23,709 bases of DNA. Source: a bacterium (GTDB taxonomy: Bacteria > UBA9089 > CG2-30-40-21). The notes under the pieces were generated by a model. It searched no databases. It was not told the origin of the DNA and saw nothing but the letters and a program-made list of their open reading frames with translations. The translations under genes and the position numbers were made by a program. Positions 23,182-23,709 of this stretch are shown one piece after another (the stretch's first letter is position 1; every line of letters starts with the position of its first letter). Location of the stretch: assembly GCA_018814245.1 (NCBI GenBank), contig JAHIZN010000046.1, forward strand, positions 1-23,709. The letters run 5' to 3'.

Positions 23182-23652
23182 ATGAAACAATATACACTAA
23201 AGGTAGGTTTTGTTACAGCCATTATAGAGTTGATTCGCGGCTTATTTGTAACATTCAAACACCTTTTTATGCCGTCAGTGACTATTCAGTATCCAACCCA
23301 AAGAAGACCTGTGGCAGAAGGGTTTCGCGGGTTGCAGAGGCTGAATGTGGATGAGAGTGGACACCTATTGTGTGTTGGCTGTGGGTTATGTGCCAGGCAT
23401 TGCCCGGCTGAGGCAATCAAGCTGACATGCGTGCCAATGGATGAGCCTGATGCAGGAGGGTGTGATAAAATGGTGTCAAGTTATGTTATTGATATATCAA
23501 GGTGCATATTCTGTGGATTATGCGTGGACGCATGTCCAAGGGATGCCATTCGTATGACTGGCTGTTATGAGATGGCCTGTTATAATCGGGATAAGATGAT
23601 ATATGATATTAAGGGGTTGACAAAAGAGCCGGATGTTACGAAGTATAAGTAA
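23182..23652 (+). CDS. nuoI: NADH-quinone oxidoreductase subunit I, 2x[4Fe-4S]
   Basis: A 156-residue subunit that relays electrons from NuoG to NuoB. An amphipathic N-terminal helix (IIELIRGLFVTFKHLF) is followed by VTIQYPTQRRPVAEGFRGLQRL, then two clusters: C64, C67, C70, C74 and C108, C111, C114, C118. I chose ATG 23182, with TTGGAG 8 bases upstream; the frame opens at TTG 23158, but those residues are not typical. nuoH would normally sit immediately upstream; a DUF433/DUF5615 pair is there instead. Confidence 0.95.
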   Translation: MKQYTLKVGFVTAIIELIRGLFVTFKHLFMPSVTIQYPTQRRPVAEGFRGLQRLNVDESGHLLCVGCGLCARHCPAEAIKLTCVPMDEPDAGGCDKMVSSYVIDISRCIFCGLCVDACPRDAIRMTGCYEMACYNRDKMIYDIKGLTKEPDVTKYK

Positions 23653-23709
23653 CAAATTAAAAATTATGAATTAAAAATTAAAAATGAGGAAGAAGAAAGT
23701 GAAGGAAAA
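23653..23709. repeat. Start of an AT-rich repeat element, cut by the window end
   Basis: AAATTAAAAATTATGAATTA and following words match the left arms of the elements at 7176 and 11291. The right arm would lie beyond the window. Confidence 0.6.

Overview
The window reads as part of the genome of an uncultured, anaerobic-type bacterium. By eye it is AT-rich. All 25 supported genes lie on the + strand. Gene content resembles candidate-phylum bacteria: a complex I (nuo) operon whose NADH module has the form found in NAD-linked [FeFe] hydrogenases, small toxin-antitoxin-like pairs, and many short repeats. No gene fixes the phylum, so the taxonomic placement is only a guess.

Layout. Positions 1-328 hold a repeat element and no gene. 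329-6605 carries an exported TPR/NHL/VWA protein, a small methyltransferase-like protein and an AddA-type helicase-nuclease. A consensus sigma-70-type promoter at 6746-6774 then opens a long nuo operon that runs to the right edge: nuoA, nuoB, nuoC, a DUF4258/YgiT-zinc-finger pair, nuoD, a retropepsin-like protein, nuoE, a small acidic Cys protein, a block of six signalling or redox genes (DRTGG protein, CBS-GHKL ATPase, second DRTGG protein, PHP phosphoesterase, second GHKL ATPase, HndB-like ferredoxin), nuoF, two tandem coiled-coil membrane proteins, nuoG, a DUF433/DUF5615 pair and nuoI. nuoH, usually next to nuoG and nuoI, is not in the window, and nuoJ-N would have to lie downstream.

How the genes fit together. 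NuoB, C, D and I form the Fe-S and quinone-reducing arm, and NuoA is a membrane subunit. NuoE, F and G form the NADH-oxidising arm. NuoF has the extended form seen in hydrogenase HydB/HndC: an N-terminal thioredoxin-like [2Fe-2S] domain and a C-terminal 2x[4Fe-4S] domain. The DRTGG/CBS/PHP/GHKL genes normally travel with such hydrogenase operons, so this looks like a complex I with a hydrogenase-style NADH module and its putative sensory cassette. No hydrogenase catalytic subunit is present, and NuoG lacks a formate dehydrogenase active-site Cys or Sec.

Repeats. Most intergenic gaps over about 100 bases hold nested inverted-repeat elements of several families. Separately, an 18-base mini-palindrome (type GAGGTAGCACCTCTGGCA) occurs in intergenic DNA and also, in frame and often in tandem, inside four proteins: the VWA protein, AddA, NuoC and NuoG. 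Several copies keep the hairpin through paired base changes. This in-frame repeat family and the signalling cassette inside the nuo operon are the two things most worth following up.
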